Shown: in pieces, positions 9,747 through 19,581 of the stretch
Numbering within the stretch: the first letter of the stretch is position 1
Layout: the number at the start of each line of letters is the position of its first letter
NCBI GenBank assembly: GCA_015058065.1
Contig: SVDB01000006.1
Location: forward strand, 1 to 33,920
DNA: 33,920 nt
Origin: Clostridiales bacterium
GTDB lineage: Bacteria > Bacillota > Clostridia > Peptostreptococcales > Anaerovoracaceae
Reading direction: 5' to 3'
Made by a program: the position numbers and the translations under genes
The notes under the pieces: model-generated
The model's database searches: none
Seen by the model: only the letters and a program-made list of their open reading frames with translations
Told to the model about the DNA's origin: nothing

Positions 9747-11525
9747 ATGAGATTATCCAAGAACCATCTTAAGACACTCAGAGAGGCACCATCGGATGCC
9801 GTTCTTGAGAGCCATAAGCTGCTCGTAAGAGCCAATATGATCAAGCAGGAAGCAGCGGGACTCTACATGTTCCCGAAGCTGGGCTGGAGAACAGTAAGAA
9901 AAGTTGAGCAGATCGTCCGCGAAGAGATGGACTACATCGACTGCCAGGAGATCTACATGCCGCACGTAAACCCTGCTGAACTCTGGAAGGAGACAGGCAG
10001 ATGGTACGCTTACGGACCGGAACTCTGGAGGATCCAGGACCGTAACGGCAACGACTTTATCCTGAACCCGACATGCGAAGAGATCTTCACTGATTTTGTC
10101 CGCAAGGAGTGGTCGTCATACAGAGAACTTCCTTTCTCGCTCTATCATATCCAGTTCAAGTACAGAGACGAGTCGCGTCCGAGATACGGACTTCTGAGAA
10201 CGAGAGAGTTCATCATGAAGGACGCTTATACATTCGACGCTACTGAAGAAGATCTGCATACCGCTTACATGAGACAGTACCACGCGTACGAGAAGATCTT
10301 CACACGTATGGATCTTGACTACAGGATCGTAGAGGCTGACAACGGCCCTATCGGCGGCAGCAAGTCCCACGAATTCTCGGCCCTCTCCGACTGGGGTGAG
10401 TCTGACATCCTCTACTGCGACAACTGCGGAATGGCCGCTACAGTCGAAAGAGCTGAATGTGTAGACGATGAACCACCTGTCGAAGAGATGCAGCCGGTAC
10501 AGAAGGTGTTCACACCGGGCACAAAGACCATCGAGGACGTCTGCAACTACCTGAAGCTGCCTGTAGAGAAGTCGATCAAGGCGCTCATGTTCACGACTTA
10601 TGACACAGACCTTCAGCCTAAGGACAACGTTGTAGCGTTCATCAGAGGTGACAGACAGCTCAACATGATCAAGCTGGTCAACGTACTCAATGTACCTGAA
10701 CACTACATCGAGTTCGCGGATGAGGATGTCACTGGTCCTATCACCGGTTCCGTCGCGGGATTCACAGGCCCTATGGGACTCAAGAACTGCATCGTAGTCG
10801 TTGACTCTGAGCTCGTCGGCACAGTAAATATGTGCGCAGGCGCTAACGAAGAGGATCACCACCTGACAGGCGTGTGCTACGGCAGAGATTATACCGGCGA
10901 TATCGTTACGGATATCAAGACGCTCCAGGAAGGCGACCGCTGCCCGCACTGCGGAAAGCCGGTCAAGTTCAGACGCGGTATCGAGGTCGGCCAGATCTTC
11001 AAGCTGGGTCTCAAGTACTCCGAGAGCATGAACGCTACGTTCAAGGACGAAAACGGCGTGGATCATCCGTACTGGATGGGATGCTACGGCATAGGTATCA
11101 CCAGGAGCATGCAGGCTATCGTAGAGCAGCATCATGACGACAAGGGCATCATCTGGCCGCTGTCTGTCGCTCCGTATCATGTGATCGTGACGGTAGTCAA
11201 GTCGCACGACGAGACACAGATGCAGGTAGCTTACGACATCGAGAAGAAACTCGAAGCACTCGGCGTTGAGGTAATGGTTGACGACCGTGATGAGAGACCT
11301 GGAGTCAAGTTCAACGACGCTGACCTCATCGGTATCCCTATCAGGATCACAGTCGGCAAGTTCGCAGCTGAAGGCAAGGTAGAGTACAAGCTCCGCCGTG
11401 AGGACGCTCATGAACTCATGACGATCGACGAAGCCATTGCCAAGGCAAAGGCTCTGGTAGATCTCGAAGGAGACGGCAGATGCTTCTTCTCGAGACTTTC
11501 CGAAGAAACAATGAACTCTCACTAA
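9747..11525 (+). CDS. proS: Prolyl-tRNA synthetase (bacterial type with editing domain)
   Basis: MRLSKNHLKTLREAPSDA, class II motifs (RPRYGLLRTREFIMKDAYTF), INS domain, C-terminal anticodon-binding domain. Confidence 0.96.
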   Translation: MRLSKNHLKTLREAPSDAVLESHKLLVRANMIKQEAAGLYMFPKLGWRTVRKVEQIVREEMDYIDCQEIYMPHVNPAELWKETGRWYAYGPELWRIQDRNGNDFILNPTCEEIFTDFVRKEWSSYRELPFSLYHIQFKYRDESRPRYGLLRTREFIMKDAYTFDATEEDLHTAYMRQYHAYEKIFTRMDLDYRIVEADNGPIGGSKSHEFSALSDWGESDILYCDNCGMAATVERAECVDDEPPVEEMQPVQKVFTPGTKTIEDVCNYLKLPVEKSIKALMFTTYDTDLQPKDNVVAFIRGDRQLNMIKLVNVLNVPEHYIEFADEDVTGPITGSVAGFTGPMGLKNCIVVVDSELVGTVNMCAGANEEDHHLTGVCYGRDYTGDIVTDIKTLQEGDRCPHCGKPVKFRRGIEVGQIFKLGLKYSESMNATFKDENGVDHPYWMGCYGIGITRSMQAIVEQHHDDKGIIWPLSVAPYHVIVTVVKSHDETQMQVAYDIEKKLEALGVEVMVDDRDERPGVKFNDADLIGIPIRITVGKFAAEGKVEYKLRREDAHELMTIDEAIAKAKALVDLEGDGRCFFSRLSEETMNSH

Positions 11526-11552
11526 ACTCAATAAACGGGCACAGCCCGCATA

Positions 11553-11704
11553 ATCGCAAAATCGCAAAATGAAGACAAAACCCGGACTGTGTGAATGACA
11601 GTCCGGGTTTTTCTGTATGACAGCGACCGCATTGATTACCGCGGCCATCCTGATCGCAAAATGGAGATGCCGGAACACTGTTGATTGACAGTCATATTTG
11701 CGAT
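11553..11704. repeat. ATCGCAAA motif: three direct copies and one inverted copy
   Basis: ATCGCAAA at 11553-11560, 11561-11568 and 11653-11660; inverted TTTGCGAT at 11697-11704. Confidence 0.7.
11579..11613 (+). terminator. Rho-independent terminator after proS
   Basis: 11-bp perfect stem ACCCGGACTGT/ACAGTCCGGGT, 7-nt loop, TTTTT tail. Confidence 0.93.
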
Positions 11705-11709
11705 CAAGT

Positions 11710-11737
11710 CTGCTATAATATTTCTGCTATAATATTT
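11710..11737 (+). promoter_or_regulatory. Tandem duplicated extended -10 box upstream of the chromate transporter genes
   Basis: CTGCTATAATATTT repeated perfectly at 11710-11723 and 11724-11737; each copy contains TGCTATAAT. Confidence 0.65.
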
Positions 11738-11787
11738 AAGTAAGTTTAATTTAGTTTCCCGTATAAGTATCGCAACAAGTACCGGAT

Positions 11788-12384
11788 ATGAATGTACTGC
11801 TCGAACTGTTTACTGTTTTCTTCAAACTCGGCGCCTTTACGATAGGCGGCGGTATTGCCATGCTTCCGCTTCTGCAGAATACGCTGATCGAAGAAAAGAA
11901 ATGGTTCACCAAGGAAGAATTCGTGGACATCGTAGCGGTGTGCCAGAGTTTGCCGGGAGTTGTCGCAGTGAACATGGCGACATACGTCGGCTTCAAAAAG
12001 AAAGGTCTGATCGGGTCGATCGTTTCAACGATCGGTGTGGTGATACCGTCATTCGTTCTGATACTGATCATCGCGCGAGGGATCACAGCGCTTGGTGATA
12101 ATGGTACTGTCATGGGCGCGATGGCGGGTCTCAGGGCGGCGGCCCTGGGTATGGTGGCGGTAGCGCTGATACAGCTCGCGCCGTCAGCGCTCAAAAACAT
12201 CTGGGCCATTCTGGCCGCCGCGACAGCGTTCGTACTCATCGCGCTGCTCAACGTCAATACGGCATATGTGATACTGCTGTTCGCGGTGCTTGGCATCATA
12301 GTCACGCTGGCGGGCAGCCGCAAAGCGGCCGTTGCCGCTTCCTCAAATGATCCGGAAGATGAAGAGGGAGGTGACGGCAAATGA
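11788..12384 (+). CDS. Chromate transporter, half-size subunit
   Basis: FFKLGAFTIGGGIAMLPLLQ...QSLPGVVAVNMATYVGFKKKG, CHR-superfamily signature. Confidence 0.88.
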   Translation: MNVLLELFTVFFKLGAFTIGGGIAMLPLLQNTLIEEKKWFTKEEFVDIVAVCQSLPGVVAVNMATYVGFKKKGLIGSIVSTIGVVIPSFVLILIIARGITALGDNGTVMGAMAGLRAAALGMVAVALIQLAPSALKNIWAILAAATAFVLIALLNVNTAYVILLFAVLGIIVTLAGSRKAAVAASSNDPEDEEGGDGK

Positions 12385-12989
12385 TGGTACTCAGACTGTT
12401 CCTCAGCTTCTTCAAGGTAGGACTCCTGGGATTCGGGGGCGGCCTCGCAATCGTGAGGCTGATATTCGACAGCATACAGCCGTTCCTCGACATGAGCCGG
12501 GAAACATTCGCCAACATCGTGGCGATCTCGCAGATAACGCCCGGGCCTCTCGCGGTAAACACGGCGACCTACGTGGGATATGAGGCGGCAGGCATAGCCG
12601 GCGCAGCGGCGGCGACATTCGGAGTCGTACTGCCGGCGTTCATAATAGTCAGCCTGGTCTGCAGGGCAATACAGAAATTCAAGGACAGCAAGGTGGTCAA
12701 CGGAGCCCTGGCGGGCATCCGCCCGGCTACGATGGGACTCATAGGAGCGGCCGCGGCCACACTCGTAAAACCGTCTCTGGCCGGAGCGGGAAGGCTTGGC
12801 ACGGGCCTTCTGACAAAACTCGGCGCTGACGCCGGAAGCGGGATCCTGTCCGTGATTTCAGGCTCGCCAGTTGACCTGATTTCTGTTATCATATTGATTG
12901 CAACAGTAGTATTGATAGCAAAGTATAAAAAGAGCCCGTTCCTGGTCCTTCTCATAATGGGATGCCTGGGAGCGGTACTCGGTGTCTGA
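12381..12989 (+). CDS. Chromate transporter, half-size subunit (partner)
   Basis: [19 protein letters not shown]...[21 protein letters not shown]; 4-bp overlap with the upstream gene. Confidence 0.88.
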   Translation: MMVLRLFLSFFKVGLLGFGGGLAIVRLIFDSIQPFLDMSRETFANIVAISQITPGPLAVNTATYVGYEAAGIAGAAAATFGVVLPAFIIVSLVCRAIQKFKDSKVVNGALAGIRPATMGLIGAAAATLVKPSLAGAGRLGTGLLTKLGADAGSGILSVISGSPVDLISVIILIATVVLIAKYKKSPFLVLLIMGCLGAVLGV

Positions 12990-13003
12990 TAAAAAATTAA
13001 AAG

Positions 13004-13048
13004 ACGGCGGAGGGCGCGGGGATGGCGCGCTTCATCAGATTTCGCCGT
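13004..13048 (+). other. Hairpin in the cysS leader
   Basis: ACGGCGGA/TTCGCCGT outer stem (one G-U) enclosing a GCGC/GCGC inner stem. Confidence 0.45.
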
Positions 13049-13062
13049 GTACAGGAGGAAAC

Positions 13063-14463
13063 ATGCAAGTTTACAACACGCTAACAAATCGCAAGGAAGA
13101 ATTCGTACCTATCGAGCCGGGCAAGGTCAGGATGTATGTCTGCGGACCGACGGTCTACAACTTCTTTCACATCGGAAACGCCAGACCGTTCGTGGTCTTC
13201 GATACACTCAGAAGGTACTTCAAATTCAGAGGCTATGAGGTAAAGTTCGTGCAGAACTTCACCGATGTCGACGACAAGATCATCAACAGGGCAAAGGAAG
13301 AAGGTATCACAGCTCCGGAAGTTTCGGAGAAGTATATCAAGGAGTACTTCAATGACGCCGAGGCGCTCAACGTGCTGAAGGCTGACGTCCACCCTAAGGT
13401 GTCGGAGCATATCCCTGAGATCATAGAGTTCGTTCAGACGCTGATCGACAAAGGCTATGCCTATGAAGCTGACGGGGATGTCTATTATTCGACACGCAAG
13501 TTTCCTGAGTACGGCAAGCTCTCCGGACAGAACATCGACGATCTTGAGAGCGGCGCTCGCATAGCCATCGGCGAGGTCAAGGAAGATCCGCTCGACTTCG
13601 CTCTGTGGAAGGCCCGCAAGGAGGAATCCGAGATCGCGTGGGAGTCGCCATGGGGAATGGGCAGACCGGGCTGGCACATCGAGTGCTCTACCATGGCCAA
13701 GAAGCATCTCGGCGAGACGATCGATATCCACGGCGGCGGACAGGACCTCACGTTCCCGCATCATGAAAACGAGATCGCGCAGTCAGAGGCGTGCAACGGA
13801 GTCCCGTTCGCGCATTACTGGATGCACAACGGATATATAAATGTGGACGGAAAGAAGATGTCGAAATCGCTCAACAACTTCTTTACGGTAAGAGACATTC
13901 GCGAGCAGTACAGCGGCGATGTCATCAGATTCTTCCTGCTGAGCGGTCACTACAGAAGCCCTATCAACTTCTCGGACGAGCTCATGGAGCAGTCGAAGCA
14001 GGGATATGAAAGGATCGCGACAGCCATCGAGACGCTCGAGTTCCTCAAGACGAACGGAACGGACGACGCCATGGCTGATGAGGCCGCCAAGATCGCTTCA
14101 CTCGATCAGTATAAGGAAAAGTTCATCGAAGTTATGGACGACGATCTCAACACTGCCGACGGTATCGCGGCGATCTTCGAACTCGTTTCGGAGATCAACC
14201 TCGACGTAAAGGACGGAGCTTCGAAGTCCTTTGCCGGAGAAGCGCTCAACAGGATCAAGGAGCTTACGGATGTGCTCGGTCTGTTCGGCGGTAAAGATGA
14301 AGAGGAAGGTCTCGGAGACGACATCCAGGCGCTGATCGATGAGAGACAGGCAGCCCGTAAAGAAAAGAACTGGGCCCGCGCTGACGAGATCAGGGATCAG
14401 CTGGCGGCCATGGGCATCACGCTCAAAGACACGCCGCAGGGAGTACAGGTGATCAGAAACTAA
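13063..14463 (+). CDS. cysS: Cysteinyl-tRNA synthetase
   Basis: [52 protein letters not shown] caggagg; the track start at 12982 is over-extended. Confidence 0.96.
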   Translation: MQVYNTLTNRKEEFVPIEPGKVRMYVCGPTVYNFFHIGNARPFVVFDTLRRYFKFRGYEVKFVQNFTDVDDKIINRAKEEGITAPEVSEKYIKEYFNDAEALNVLKADVHPKVSEHIPEIIEFVQTLIDKGYAYEADGDVYYSTRKFPEYGKLSGQNIDDLESGARIAIGEVKEDPLDFALWKARKEESEIAWESPWGMGRPGWHIECSTMAKKHLGETIDIHGGGQDLTFPHHENEIAQSEACNGVPFAHYWMHNGYINVDGKKMSKSLNNFFTVRDIREQYSGDVIRFFLLSGHYRSPINFSDELMEQSKQGYERIATAIETLEFLKTNGTDDAMADEAAKIASLDQYKEKFIEVMDDDLNTADGIAAIFELVSEINLDVKDGASKSFAGEALNRIKELTDVLGLFGGKDEEEGLGDDIQALIDERQAARKEKNWARADEIRDQLAAMGITLKDTPQGVQVIRN

Positions 14464-15293
14464 TGAGCAAAGCAGATGTACTTTTCGTGAATATGTGTCA
14501 GGACATCCTCGACCACGGTTTCAGTACCGAGGGGATGCCGGTGCGTCCGCGCTGGGAGGACGGAACTCCGGCGCACACGATAAAAAACTTCGGCGTGGTC
14601 AACCGCTATGACCTGTCGGAGGAGTTTCCCGCGCTCACTCTGAGACCGACGGCCATCAAACTGGCGACCGATGAGATGCTGTGGATCTGGCAGAAGAAAT
14701 CCAACAGGCTGGCTGATCTGAAGAGTCATGTCTGGGATGAATGGGCAGATGAAGAGGGCACCATCGGAAAGGCCTATGGCTACCAGATGGCAAAGAAGTA
14801 TAAGTTCAAGCAAGGCGTGATGGATCAGGTCGACAATGTGCTGTGGTGCCTAAAAAACGACAGATACAGCAGGCGTATCATGACCAACCTGTACAACTTC
14901 GAGGACCTCTCCGAGATGAGGCTTGAACCGTGCGCGTATTCGGTGACGTTCAATGTCAAGGGCGATACGCTGAACGCTATACTCAATCAGAGGTCTCAGG
15001 ACATACTGGCCGCCAACAACTGGAACGTGGTGCAGTATGCCATGCTCCTGAAGATGATGGCGCAGGTGTCCGGACTGAAGGCGGGCGAACTCGTTCACGT
15101 GATAGCCGACGCGCATATATACGACAGGCACGTTGACATCATTAAAGAGCTGATCGCGAGGCCGCAGTATCCTGCTCCTAAGGTGACGCTAAATCCCGAT
15201 ATCAAGGATTTTTACGCCTTCACGACAGATGACATCAAGGTCGAGAACTATCAGCACGGAGAGCAGATAAGGAACATACCTGTAGCAGTATAA
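14463..15293 (+). CDS. thyA: Thymidylate synthase (ThyA)
   Basis: EPCAYSVTFNV (catalytic Cys), LNQRSQDILAANNWNVVQYAML, HVIADAHIYDRHV. Confidence 0.94.
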   Translation: MSKADVLFVNMCQDILDHGFSTEGMPVRPRWEDGTPAHTIKNFGVVNRYDLSEEFPALTLRPTAIKLATDEMLWIWQKKSNRLADLKSHVWDEWADEEGTIGKAYGYQMAKKYKFKQGVMDQVDNVLWCLKNDRYSRRIMTNLYNFEDLSEMRLEPCAYSVTFNVKGDTLNAILNQRSQDILAANNWNVVQYAMLLKMMAQVSGLKAGELVHVIADAHIYDRHVDIIKELIARPQYPAPKVTLNPDIKDFYAFTTDDIKVENYQHGEQIRNIPVAV

Positions 15294-15298
15294 GAAGA

Positions 15299-15373
15299 GG
15301 CGGCATCTCACGCCGGTCAGGCGGCCGGGATCCTGCATCCCGCCGCGTCGATCGCCGTGCGGCGCCGTTTTTG
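15299..15373 (+). terminator. Large GC-rich branched hairpin ending in a T-run between thyA and mrnC
   Basis: GGCGGCA pairs with TGC(gg)CGCC; inner stem GCGG(c)CGGGAT/ATCCCGCCGC; followed by gTTTTT. Confidence 0.5.
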
Positions 15374-15392
15374 ATAGACCGGAGCAAGGCCA

Positions 15393-15791
15393 ATGGAGAA
15401 GAAAGACATAGAAAGAATGAACAGCAGCACGCTCGCTTATCTCGGTGACGCGGTATTCGAGGTCATCGTACGCGAAAAGATCGTGCTCGAAAAACCGGGC
15501 GATGTCGGCAGAGCTCACCATACGGCGGTCAGATACGTATCGGCAGCCGGCCAGGCGCTGGCCGCGAAGGCAATGATAGCTGAAGGTTTTCTGACTGAAG
15601 AGGAAGAGAAGATCTACAAAAAAGCCCGTAATCATCGTTCAATGTCGAGACCTCAGAACGCCGACCCCCGCGAGTATAAGATCGCGACCGGCTTCGAAGC
15701 CCTGCTGGGCTTCCTCTTCCTGTCTGACGACAGGCAGAGGCTCCGCGAGATCGCGGCCGAAGCCGTCCGTATAGTCGACTCTTCGAAATAG
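15393..15791 (+). CDS. mrnC: Mini-ribonuclease III
   Basis: NSSTLAYLGDAVFEVIVREKIV...RNHRSMSRPQNADPREYKIATGFEALLGFLFL. Confidence 0.9.
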   Translation: MEKKDIERMNSSTLAYLGDAVFEVIVREKIVLEKPGDVGRAHHTAVRYVSAAGQALAAKAMIAEGFLTEEEEKIYKKARNHRSMSRPQNADPREYKIATGFEALLGFLFLSDDRQRLREIAAEAVRIVDSSK

Positions 15792-15796
15792 AAACA

Positions 15797-16699
15797 GTGA
15801 CTGGCATGAAACTGCGTTTTTCAGACAACTGCAAAGTGTTCAACATGCATACCGACGGGATACCGTTCCTGTCGTTTGACATGCTCGATGAGCTTGGAGT
15901 GCCGAATCTTTACAGCACCAGATACATCAGCTACGACCCGGCGTCAGGCAATGGGGTAAAGGGTCTGCGGACCGCTGTCATGAAGACGGAAATCCTCGCG
16001 GAGGCCGCGCCTGTGTGCCGGGCCAACAGAGAGATCCTGGCGCGGCAGCTTGGCACGACGCTTACAATGGAGCTCGCGACTGACCAGAAGCACACCAATT
16101 ATGTATATGTGGCTTCTGAAGAGGACCTCGGGGTCGCGGTCACTGACGCGCTCCACAGACAGTACGTGGACGGCATAGTAACGGATATCCCCGGAGCGCT
16201 GCTGACAGCCTACGGCGGTGACTGCCCTCCGGTCTACATAGTCGACCCGGTGCGGAAAGTTTCCGGGCTCGTGCACGCCGGATGGAAGGGCACTCTCGCG
16301 AAGATCCCTCAGGTGGCGGTCGCGCAGATGCGCGTGAAATTTGGATGTGATCCGGCGGATATGTACGCCGCGATAGGTCCGGGAGTCTGCAGGGACTGCT
16401 ACGAGATGGGAGATGAGGTATACGAGGCGTTTGCCGCTCAGTGGAGCGCCGCTGACGCGGACAGGATACTCAGCCGGTATCCCGCGAAGGACGGGGATGG
16501 CAAAGAGATACCCGGGGGCAAGTACCATCTCGATCTCAGGGAGGCGAACCGCATGACGCTCGAGAGGGCGGGCATACCTTCAGGACGCATAGCGGTCTCA
16601 AACGTATGCACTATGTGCAATGTCGATACATTTTATTCATACAGGGGCCGCCGCCTCGAAAACGAACAGGCGGCCATGCTGGTGAACAGTTTCAGATAA
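15797..16699 (+). CDS. pgeF: PgeF/YlmD-family purine nucleoside phosphorylase (formerly laccase/polyphenol oxidase domain)
   Basis: YGGDCPPVYIVDP, VHAGWKGTLAKI, AIGPGVCRDCYEMG, CTMCN...FYSYRG. Confidence 0.88.
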   Translation: MTGMKLRFSDNCKVFNMHTDGIPFLSFDMLDELGVPNLYSTRYISYDPASGNGVKGLRTAVMKTEILAEAAPVCRANREILARQLGTTLTMELATDQKHTNYVYVASEEDLGVAVTDALHRQYVDGIVTDIPGALLTAYGGDCPPVYIVDPVRKVSGLVHAGWKGTLAKIPQVAVAQMRVKFGCDPADMYAAIGPGVCRDCYEMGDEVYEAFAAQWSAADADRILSRYPAKDGDGKEIPGGKYHLDLREANRMTLERAGIPSGRIAVSNVCTMCNVDTFYSYRGRRLENEQAAMLVNSFR

Positions 16700-16740
16700 A
16701 GTCAGCGCATGATGAACTGTCGCGCGGAAAGGATGGCGAA

Positions 16741-17235
16741 ATGAACCTGATCGTTGCTGCGGACAATAAGTGGGGCATTGGCAAGGACGGCGGGCTGCTG
16801 GCGCACCTTCCTTCAGACATGAAGTACTTTAAAGAGCATACGCAGGGCAAGGCCGTGGTCATGGGGCGTAAGACCCTTGACTCGCTTCCGGGCGGAAAGG
16901 GGCTCCCTAACCGTGTCAACTATGTGCTGACAACGAATCCCGACCTCAAGGCGGAACGCTGCGTGGCGGTCCATTCGGAAGATGAACTGTGGGACGCGAT
17001 CTCGAGATATGAGCCCGATGACGTCTATCTCATCGGCGGCGCATCGCTCTACAACTGGTTCTATACCCTTTGCGACAGGCTTTATGTCACAAAGATGGAC
17101 GCCGACCTCGGCGCGGACACATTCATAACCAATTTTGATGAGGACCCGGGCTTCGAGATCATCTCCGAGAGCGAACCGATCACGGAAAACGGGATAACAT
17201 ACAGATTTGTGGTGTATCAGAAAAAGGCAGACTGA
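16741..17235 (+). CDS. Dihydrofolate reductase
   Basis: MNLIVAADNKWGIGKDGGLLAHLPSDMKYFKEHTQGKAVVMGRKTLDSLP...YLIGGASLYN; the track start at 16606 is over-extended. Confidence 0.95.
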   Translation: MNLIVAADNKWGIGKDGGLLAHLPSDMKYFKEHTQGKAVVMGRKTLDSLPGGKGLPNRVNYVLTTNPDLKAERCVAVHSEDELWDAISRYEPDDVYLIGGASLYNWFYTLCDRLYVTKMDADLGADTFITNFDEDPGFEIISESEPITENGITYRFVVYQKKAD

Positions 17236-18227
17236 TGAGCAAGAGAGACAACAAGAGATTCAACGACGCTGACAGAAAGAGCGCGCCGAAAAGAGGCGGC
17301 AAGAACCGCCGTGACTATGGAGATAATTACGAGCCGAAGAGCAGGACTGCGGGAGCGGGAAAGCCGGCGGGAGCGCGCAGGGCATCCGGCGCGGCGAAAG
17401 CGGCCACGGGAAGGACACGCGGAAGCAGCCCGCGCAAGGCGCTCGGTTTTGACCTGGACAGAGAGTATGAAGCTCAGAAGCCTCAGGTAGGAACGGACGG
17501 GCTCGAAGTGATTGCCGGCCGCAATCCGGTGGTCGAGGTCCTTTCGGGCGAACGCGACGTTGAGCGCGTGTTCATAGCCGATGGCTCCGAAGGTTCGGTT
17601 TCGAAGATAGTAGCCCTCGCGAAAGAAAAGGGCGTCATCGTGGATTTCGTTCCTAAGGAAAAGATCGACGCTATGGCACCGGGAGTCAAGCACCAGGGAG
17701 TCGCCGCGAAGGTCAGCGAGTACAGATACGCTGAGATGGATGAGGTGTTCGCACGGGCTGAAGAGTCCGGCGAGGATCCGTTCATCATCATACTGGATGA
17801 GATCAGCGACCCGCATAATCTCGGAGCGATAATCAGGACCGCGGAATGCGCGGGAGCGCACGGGGTCATCATCCCGAAAAGGAGGGCGGCTTCGCTCACA
17901 CAGACAGTTGCTCTTTCGGCGGCGGGAGCGATCGAGAACATGCCTGTCGTGCAGGTGACCAATCTGGCGCGCACGATAGAAGAACTGCAGGGAAAAGGCG
18001 TCTGGGTCGGAGCGGCCGACATGGACGGCGAAACATATTACAAGGCGAACCTTACGGGACCGATCGCCATCGTCATCGGAAACGAAGGCAAGGGCGTCGG
18101 CCGCCTCGTGAAGGAAAAGTGCGACTTCGTCCTTTCGATACCTATGTACGGACGCATCAATTCGCTCAACGCGTCGAACGCCGCAGCGGTCCTGATGTAC
18201 GGGATCAGAAGGGCGAGGACAAAATAA
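17235..18227 (+). CDS. rlmB: 23S rRNA (guanosine-2'-O-)-methyltransferase RlmB / TrmH family
   Basis: VIAGRNPVVEVLSGERDVERVFIA, DEISDPHNLGAIIRTAECAGAHGVII, IVIGNEGKGVGRLVKEKCD, SIPMYGRINSLNASNAAAVLMY; basic low-complexity N-terminus. Confidence 0.93.
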   Translation: MSKRDNKRFNDADRKSAPKRGGKNRRDYGDNYEPKSRTAGAGKPAGARRASGAAKAATGRTRGSSPRKALGFDLDREYEAQKPQVGTDGLEVIAGRNPVVEVLSGERDVERVFIADGSEGSVSKIVALAKEKGVIVDFVPKEKIDAMAPGVKHQGVAAKVSEYRYAEMDEVFARAEESGEDPFIIILDEISDPHNLGAIIRTAECAGAHGVIIPKRRAASLTQTVALSAAGAIENMPVVQVTNLARTIEELQGKGVWVGAADMDGETYYKANLTGPIAIVIGNEGKGVGRLVKEKCDFVLSIPMYGRINSLNASNAAAVLMYGIRRARTK

Positions 18228-18251
18228 TTTTTGAAAGCGCAAAGAAACCGC

Positions 18252-18280
18252 TTGACATTGCAATCACTGCAAAGTAAACT
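18252..18280 (+). promoter_or_regulatory. Promoter of the rpmG-secE-nusG-rpl-rpo cluster
   Basis: TTGACA - 17 bp - TAAACT, ~108 nt upstream of rpmG; leader hairpin GTTTTC-gatt-GAAAAC at 18332-18347. Confidence 0.65.
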
Positions 18281-18388
18281 AATTGAGCGACTTTAAGAAG
18301 AAAATCGGAGCACTGGGCGACCGGGCTTCGAGTTTTCGATTGAAAACGACAGAAATTTCAAGCATTACATAGATCACGGAGGAACAAG

Positions 18389-18550
18389 ATGGCAGCAGGC
18401 GTTAGACAGAAAGTCATCCTGGCATGCACAGAGTGCAAGCAGAGAAACTACAATACCATGAAGAACAAGAGAAACAATCCTGACAGGATCGAACTCATGA
18501 AGTATTGCAAGTTCTGCAACAAGGAGACTCTTCACAAAGAGACCAAGTAA
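18389..18550 (+). CDS. rpmG: 50S ribosomal protein L33
   Basis: 53 aa (below the track cutoff): [55 protein letters not shown] acggagg. Confidence 0.95.
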   Translation: MAAGVRQKVILACTECKQRNYNTMKNKRNNPDRIELMKYCKFCNKETLHKETK

Positions 18551-18581
18551 TTCTGTAGACTAGTATTAACGGAGACAGAAC

Positions 18582-18911
18582 ATGGCAAACAGCAGCAAGA
18601 ACGGAAGCGATCAGGCAAAGGCGACCAAGTCGAAAGAAGATCTCGCCAAGGCCGCGGCAAAGGCTTCCGCAAATAAACAGAGTCAGAACAGCCGTAACAA
18701 GAACGCACAGGGCAAGAAGACAGGGCTCATCGCGTATCTCAGAGGCGTCAGACAGGAGTTCAAGAAGGTCGTATGGCCTACTAAGGAAGAACTCGCGACT
18801 GACACCGTCGTGGTATTCGCCTGCGTGATTTTCTTTGCAGTAGCATTCTGGCTGATCGACACGGGATTCCTGGCAGCCCTCAAGGGCCTTCTGGGCATCA
18901 CCCTGTCCTGA
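18582..18911 (+). CDS. secE: Preprotein translocase subunit SecE
   Basis: Lys/Ala-rich N-terminus, then YLRGVRQEFKKVVWPTKEELATDTVVVFACVIFFAVAFWLIDTGF; position before nusG. Confidence 0.92.
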   Translation: MANSSKNGSDQAKATKSKEDLAKAAAKASANKQSQNSRNKNAQGKKTGLIAYLRGVRQEFKKVVWPTKEELATDTVVVFACVIFFAVAFWLIDTGFLAALKGLLGITLS

Positions 18912-18926
18912 CCCAAGGAGAAATAA

Positions 18927-19547
18927 ATGACAGATAAGATCGATAACATCGAAAATATCGAGACCACTGAAACCAGAGAACCGGTCAAGTCCAGCGTTTC
19001 CCCGCTCGAAGGCGAGGGGCTCAGAGGCGACGGTACCGCTAAGTGGTATGTCGTGCACACCTATTCCGGTTACGAAAACAAGGTAAAGAACAGCATCGAC
19101 AGGATGGTGGAGTACCGCGGGATGCAGGATCTCATCCAGGAAGTCGTCATACCGACTGAAGACAGGATCGAGATCAAGGACGGAGTCAAGAAGGTAAAGA
19201 CCCGCAAGCTCTTCCCGGGATACGTCGTCATCAAGATGGTCGTAAACAACGAGACCTGGTACCTTGTCCGTAATACCGAAGGCGTCACGGGTTTCGTAGG
19301 TCACGGTTCCGATCCTATTCCTCTGACAAAAGAGGAGATCGTCAGGATGGGGATCGAGAAACTCAGGATCGACCTGGATATCGAGGTCGGCGACACGATC
19401 CGCATCATCGGAGGAGTCTTCGAAGGCCAGCTCGGCATAGTCGAAGCCATAAATCCGGAGAAGCAGATCGTAAAGGTACGCATCTCGATGTTCGGAAGAG
19501 ATACGCCTGCTGAGATCGAGTTCTCGCAGGTGAGCAAGCTGCGCTAG
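18927..19547 (+). CDS. nusG: Transcription termination/antitermination protein NusG
   Basis: [24 protein letters not shown]...[12 protein letters not shown]...KOW domain [31 protein letters not shown]. Confidence 0.96.
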   Translation: MTDKIDNIENIETTETREPVKSSVSPLEGEGLRGDGTAKWYVVHTYSGYENKVKNSIDRMVEYRGMQDLIQEVVIPTEDRIEIKDGVKKVKTRKLFPGYVVIKMVVNNETWYLVRNTEGVTGFVGHGSDPIPLTKEEIVRMGIEKLRIDLDIEVGDTIRIIGGVFEGQLGIVEAINPEKQIVKVRISMFGRDTPAEIEFSQVSKLR

Positions 19548-19581
19548 CGGCCTGCAAAAAAATTTAAGAAAGGAGACAGCA

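Noticed and set aside
12381-12989. Broken chromate transporter
   Set aside because: Pairs of half-size CHR proteins encoded in tandem are a known form; both have the expected motif and a 4-bp overlap.
14463-15293. Atypical ThyA active site (PCAY instead of PCH, NNWNVVQYA)
   Set aside because: This looks like the known variant ThyA subfamily, as in B. subtilis ThyA; the catalytic Cys and the Asn are retained.
18551-18581. tRNA-Trp between rpmG and secE, as in some bacteria
   Set aside because: The gap is only 31 nt; no tRNA fits.
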